Below are positions 59,060 through 64,000 of a DNA stretch of 64,000 bases, one piece after another; the stretch's first letter is position 1; each line of letters begins with the position of its first letter. Source of the DNA: Stercorarius parasiticus (taxonomy: Eukaryota; Chordata; Aves; Charadriiformes; Stercorariidae); NCBI GenBank assembly GCA_013396915.1, contig VWZL01000810.1, positions 918,820 through 982,819 on the forward strand, read 5' to 3'. The notes beneath the pieces are model-generated. The model was given only the letters and a program-made list of their open reading frames with translations. It made no database searches and was not told the origin of the DNA. The translations under genes were made by a program, and so were the position numbers.

Positions 59060-62000
59060 GTAAGCAAATGGGCAGGATCTCAGAGGGGACGGAGCAACCT
59101 CCTGGGTTGTCTGCAGGCTCCTTTCTGTTCCGCTTTGTTAAGTAAACTAGGATTTATTAGCAGTTGGAAAGAGAGGAAGTGGAGCGGATGGAGGTCAAAG
59201 CAGGCATCCCCGGATTGGGAGAAAAGGGCAATAAAAGGCTCTGAAAGGTTACTTATGCAGAGCATTGAGGAGGACTCCAACTGGGATTCCATACAAAGCC
59301 CATGTATTTGTTTCTGTGAACTCCTGCCTCCAAGAAGAAAAGGAGGGACGAGAGAGAGAGAGCGGAGGTTATGGTTACAAAAAACAGAGCAAAAGGTAAA
59401 AAAAAAAAAAGAATTCCTAGGCCCCTCAAAAGGCATTGTTTAGTTTAACTAATATTTTCTCCTGCTGTACATGTATCTATCTAAATACCTAAATAATCAT
59501 TTGCTGAAAAATACACTGCTATTATTTCTTGAACATTAGATACAATGTAAAATTGGACCCCGAGAGTAATTACGAGGTTCAGGATAATGCTACTATTATT
59601 TCTTGTGCTCAGTTTCTGTAAATAGTGTCTAATGCATCTCAGAAGCTCACTATTAATCACAAAAAAAATAATGTGTCTCTACCTAATTCATAAACTGTGA
59701 ATACTAAATACTTTCAGACTGGGGTTTGTTTGTTGTTTCTTTTTAAGAGCTCAAATTTTCCAAAACATCTAGAGGGCTCCTAAGGAATAGCATAAAACAA
59801 ATATTTTGCATTTTCAAAATTAAAATTCTGGAAGAGGCTCTAAAGCTAACACCAAACACTTATGCAACTTGAATTTTAACCATCTTAACGTCCTTAATCT
59901 TCATCATGTTTAGTACATTACATTTCTGTGACAACAAATCAATCAAAGGCATCATACCTTCCGTAAAGCTGCCAATTTAGTGTCATTTTGCCCTCTCTCA
60001 ACAATGATTTATTTGCTACAGAAGCTTCCTTGTTTATTTTATATATGTATATATTTTATATATATAAAAATACAGCAGAACAGATAGGGCAATAGGAAAA
60101 GCAAAGCAGCCAACACAATATCGCATTACTCAGGATTGTCAAGAAGAAATCCATGGCTTCCATGGATCCACAGCCTCTAGTCAACAAATCATCGAGGACA
60201 CCCCAACGGCTCAGTGTCCAACCAGGGAAAGCAAAGAATTGGCTCTAAAAGGGCTAGGAAGCTCTGGAAAGAGGCCATCAAAGACCCAACAGCAGTAATA
60301 AGCTCTTCTGAATGAACAGAGAGGAGCAGTTAACAGTTCTGGCAGAGGAAAAGCAGGAGACAATTTTGAAATACAGTCTGCTAGTTATGCTCCGTGAGGA
60401 TAGCACTACCAAAAATAAAACCGTGGAGTACATAACTATTTGTCCATGACCTGACATAAATGTCATAAAAGATAAAGGAAGAGTGGAAAGGGATCAACAT
60501 TAAAAACTAACAGAAGCAACAGCATAAAGCTACTCAAGGAAATGCCAGTTCCCAAATCACAGCAAATCTCCCCCAAACAGGAAAGCGGACATCAAGGGAC
60601 GCCCACCAAGAGCAGATGTCTCCAGGGGAATTCTGCCCAGCAGAAAGGTAGATCCTTCTGTCAAGTTCTCCTCTTCTCAAAAGCACAGGGGTTTTCAAAA
60701 CAAGATTGATTTCCTTAATGGCAACAACAGCACAGACTAATTCCATTATTTTCAATGGAGCTGAATTTGAAAGGTCTATTCACGTGTAATGGTACCTTCT
60801 GGGGAAAAGGCAGCAAGGAATCAATTTTACAAACCACGGTGATTGAGGCCATTTAAAAAACAAGAAAAACAATCAAACTTTTCACAACAATTCAAAGAAC
60901 TACCCTCTAGAGCATCTGATAGCCACTAGAGCAGACCAGCACATTTGGCACCACGTTTCCCACCCCTGTGTGCCCGCAGATACGCTCAATCAGCAGCTCC
61001 TGCCTACAAGGTTTCCCCGTACTCCTGGAAGCCCATTTTGCTCGAGACAACTTCAGGGCAAGGAATGCATTCCCAGGACCCACTCTGGCTAAGTGGCCTG
61101 AGTCAATGGTGCAGGGCCATCATCCCTACAGGGGAAGGGGCAGGGATGGGGAGAAGAAAAGGCTGGAATGCTTGGAAGCAAATTATGCCAACACTGACTG
61201 GTAGCTGATATAAAGATATATCCAGCCTACAAGCCTCCCCCTCAAAGTAAAAGCAAAACCATCCCACACCAAGGCAGCATTGCTCTCAACCGCCTTTAAG
61301 AAGAACCCAGGCATTTGAAATCTGAGGCTCCAAATGACTTGCTGAGCGCGGAAGGGAGGCGTAGGGAAGGAAAGCTTCCACCTGCAGGTACAGCGTACAG
61401 CTACTCCTAAGCTCACTAGCAGAAATCTGCACTGAAAGATAATAAAATTCTAAACTCAAACGCATGGTTAGGGAGGGCACACGGCAACCTCTCAGCTCTC
61501 AAAAGTTCTTTTTAAAGGCTAGTCATAAATTTTACCCAAACTTTCAGGTTACCTGGCAGTATCCCCGCCAAGCTGTGAAGCAGTGCTGCTAGATTTGGGT
61601 GGGTTACTGAGTGACCTTTTCACATCACATTAGTGGCTATAATTTGCTGAACTAACATTTCCTCCTGCTGCTTTTGAATGTATCAAATTACTTTTGAGCT
61701 ACTGCTCAAATCTTAAAAGCTTGTTCCAGTCCACCCTAGAGTCAGCTTCAATTTAGCGTGCAGGGCACAACACCCTGTGAGCCTTCGAGATGAAAAGTTC
61801 TGCCTAAGTTTTACATTTTACTTCACTAGCACCAAGAAATTAAAATTAAGTGGTCCAAGGTCCTAGTAGGTCCTAAAAGGACCGCAGGTACCTCCCATCT
61901 CATTTCTAGAAGTTACACCAAATACCTCTTCTTCGGAAATTCTTGTAGCTCTATTTCATCTCTCTATGAGACTCCAGTAAAACAATTGTACTCTTACACT

Positions 62001-64000
62001 GCACAATTTGAAACAAAAAACTTTGCACAAAAGCGATAAAGTATGTACTTTCTCAGCAATAAAATGTATCAGAGTCCAGATTTAAATATTTTCCTCGCTT
62101 CCGATCATGTTTTGGGGATTCTTGCAAACATCACAAAGAAATAGCAATTCCCCCACCCCAAAAGTCAACCCAACAAGACACCGCGGCTGGCCCACTGCGC
62201 CTTGCCCTGCCTGTCCAACACCAAGCCTAGAAGGAATTGTTATTAGCCGTCTGTGCAGGGATCGGCAAGTAACATCCTAGAGCTGGACACCAATGAGGGG
62301 AAGGAGGACAAAGAGAAGCTATTAATCTTCTAATAAAGCAATACACAAATATTTATAAATTCATACTCACCCCCGACATAGAATCTCTCTCTCCGTAGCT
62401 CAGGAAGCACCTTATGGAAGCAGACTTGTCATCCATTCAAAGGTGTTAAGACAACGCCGCTCCGACTTCCGAGGTCCTGGACCACCGCGCTGGCAGGTGA
62501 CATGTCCCCACAGTTATTCCTCCTTCCTCTTATTCTAATGAATTTTGTTTACTCCGGTCCTGTGCACCTCCAGACAAAAATGGCCCTTTCAGCTACTGCA
62601 CATCTTATTTGTCCTTGCTTCTGCAATAAGCACTCACATCAATGAGTGTTTAAAACAGTGCAAAATTCAAAAGAAACTCCCCTAGGTGGTCTATGCATAC
62701 AAATAAGTATATATTTTGCTTTTTTCATAAAAAGACACCCTGCAGGTTTCAAGCTTCTCTCACTGCAAGAGATATTCTCAGGCAACAATGCCGATTTGGT
62801 GTAAGCTGATCCGTATGGCTGGATCCTGCCTTTGTTTTTGGCAGTCCCCTTTCAAGGTGACTAAATTAAAGTGAAAGCACAGTTCCAGGCAGCCCAACAA
62901 GGGGGCAAGGCTGTTTTGCAAAATCTAAACGGCTAAATAAGATGAAGCAGACCTTCAAGCTAAAGAATTAGCTCAACCTGCCCCCCCGCAACAAACCAAT
63001 GACATCCGTGCTGCTCCGAGAATGTCCCTGGTAATATCAGAACTGGGAAGATGACACCAGCCAGGAGAAACCAACACCAAACCTCCCCAACCGGAGTCAT
63101 TCAAAACCCCTCACGTTTAATGGTCAAGGGTATGGGATAGAGTTTAAGCAGCTGCTTCCCAGACTCGGTGTCTGTAAGGAAAGCACCTCAGTGAACCTGA
63201 TTTATATGAACACAACGGGTTCAGATGATGTCAAGCAATACAACGGGTCAGCCCAAAACACACGGCTCGCCACTGACCCCAGCACTTCCAAAAACGGTAT
63301 GCACAGCGCATATAAACAGGCAAATGAAAAACATCCCTACATTCTTTTAAGTGTATGAGCCTGAAATTGCTAAGAAACAATATTTGCTGTCTGCACCTGT
63401 GTGAAATTGAGACTGCGGCTCTAAGTGCTCTCAACACTATGCATGCTATGGCACCAATACACTAATCACTGAAGGATGTTCAACACTCCTGTTAAAATGC
63501 AAAGGCAAAGAGCAAATTTCCTAACGTAACATGGCTCCAAGGATTATCTGATGCATCCTCCCTTCTCAACAAAACAAGGGCTCGTCAATATGGGGACCTA
63601 CGTACACCCTAAGCTAAGATTTCATTCAGTAAATTAGCCCATGCCCCGTGTAATGTGTGGATGCACGCTATTCTAGAGGTGCTAAAGCGTATTTTCAGTT
63701 TTTTCATATGGTAAATCACCTCAGACAGAGGTGTTCTTCACATACATCAAGACTGTCCTTGACACTCTAGCTCACCGCACATGAGCCTTTCAGTTGTCTA
63801 AAAACCACATCCTTAAAATGATGCGGCAAGTGAAAGACTCAAGGTAGCCTTGGTAAGCCGTTGCTGGGTCTTCACACCGCTCTAATCCCAGCAGGAGATG
63901 TGGGAAGCAACACCTCCAGCTACGGTATCTCCTCCTGCCGAAATTGACTCCTCGTGGTGGAGATGCCTCAGCAGCTTCCAGCTCGATCCTCTCTTCATCC
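59060..64000. other. Unique noncoding stretch, A/T-rich
   Basis: No gene or named repeat recognised. Contains a GA microsatellite (about 59349-59362), an A run at 59398-59410 and an alternating AT tract at 60037-60070. Frames are short and without family resemblance. Confidence 0.5.
60037..60070 (+). repeat. (TA)n-rich, imperfectly palindromic tract
   Basis: ATTTTATATATGTATATATT followed by TTATATATATAAAAA. Alternating AT that can extrude or slip. Simple sequence only. Confidence 0.85.

Noticed and set aside
58690..59440. Purine-rich region considered as a retroviral LTR
   Set aside because: No paired LTR, no clear TG...CA boundaries with duplication, and no primer-binding site recognised.
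61871..61885. Perfect hairpin GGTCCTAAAAGGACC
   Set aside because: A 6-bp stem with a 3-base loop is common by chance and has no supporting context.
1..64000. tRNA, rRNA, snRNA, CRISPR, IS element or bacterial-type gene cluster
   Set aside because: No diagnostic motifs or repeat-spacer structure found on either strand by reading. A covariance-model search would be needed to exclude short divergent ncRNAs.

Overview
The window reads as noncoding DNA from a bird genome. The clearest evidence is a set of CR1 retrotransposon 3' ends with the avian-type terminal motif (ATTCTRTG-like on the sense strand, read as AGAATCATAGAAT on the other). They lie at 4471-4694 (-), 6106-6640 (nested, with an assembly gap), 22320-22503 (+), 32621-32986 (-), 39787-40055 (+) and 46856-46958 (+). 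No rRNA, tRNA, CRISPR array or bacterial-type operon was seen. No open reading frame encodes a host protein I recognise. The longest gap-free frames (about 150-207 codons) have low-complexity or frame-shadow compositions and look like chance. I read the window as intergenic or deep intronic sequence of a vertebrate chromosome.

Layout: 1-6 kb is unique sequence with a small minisatellite (2753-2820), a CR1, and then the nested CR1 around a 367-base gap. From 6.6 to 22.3 kb there are no recognised repeats. It holds a CpG-rich block (8.84-9.8 kb), A/T-rich blocks that could be conserved noncoding elements (11.7-12.0 and 14.2-14.56 kb), two G-quadruplex motifs and a 42-bp tandem duplication at 20.8 kb. 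From 22.3 to 33 kb lie two CR1 copies of the main group and, between them, a much older CR1/L3-type fragment in two collinear pieces (25725-25892 and 26300-26672). From 33 to 49 kb there are further CR1s, several degraded MIR/L2-type tails, two strong opposite-strand G-quadruplex motifs near 35.6 and 36.2 kb, and many poly-A tracts. At 51.6-51.95 kb the minus strand carries a frameshifted fragment resembling L1/Tx1-type ORF1 protein, which is unexpected in a bird. From 52 to 64 kb there are no recognised mobile elements, but there are two acceptor/donor-bounded candidate exons on the plus strand (57200-57337 and 58724-59059).

No set of genes here works together as a pathway. The window's content is a layered repeat history (ancient MIR/L2, CR1/L3 and possible L1/Tx1, then younger CR1 3' ends) in unique sequence that may contain regulatory elements. 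I see no evidence for a new defence, biosynthetic or mobile-gene system.
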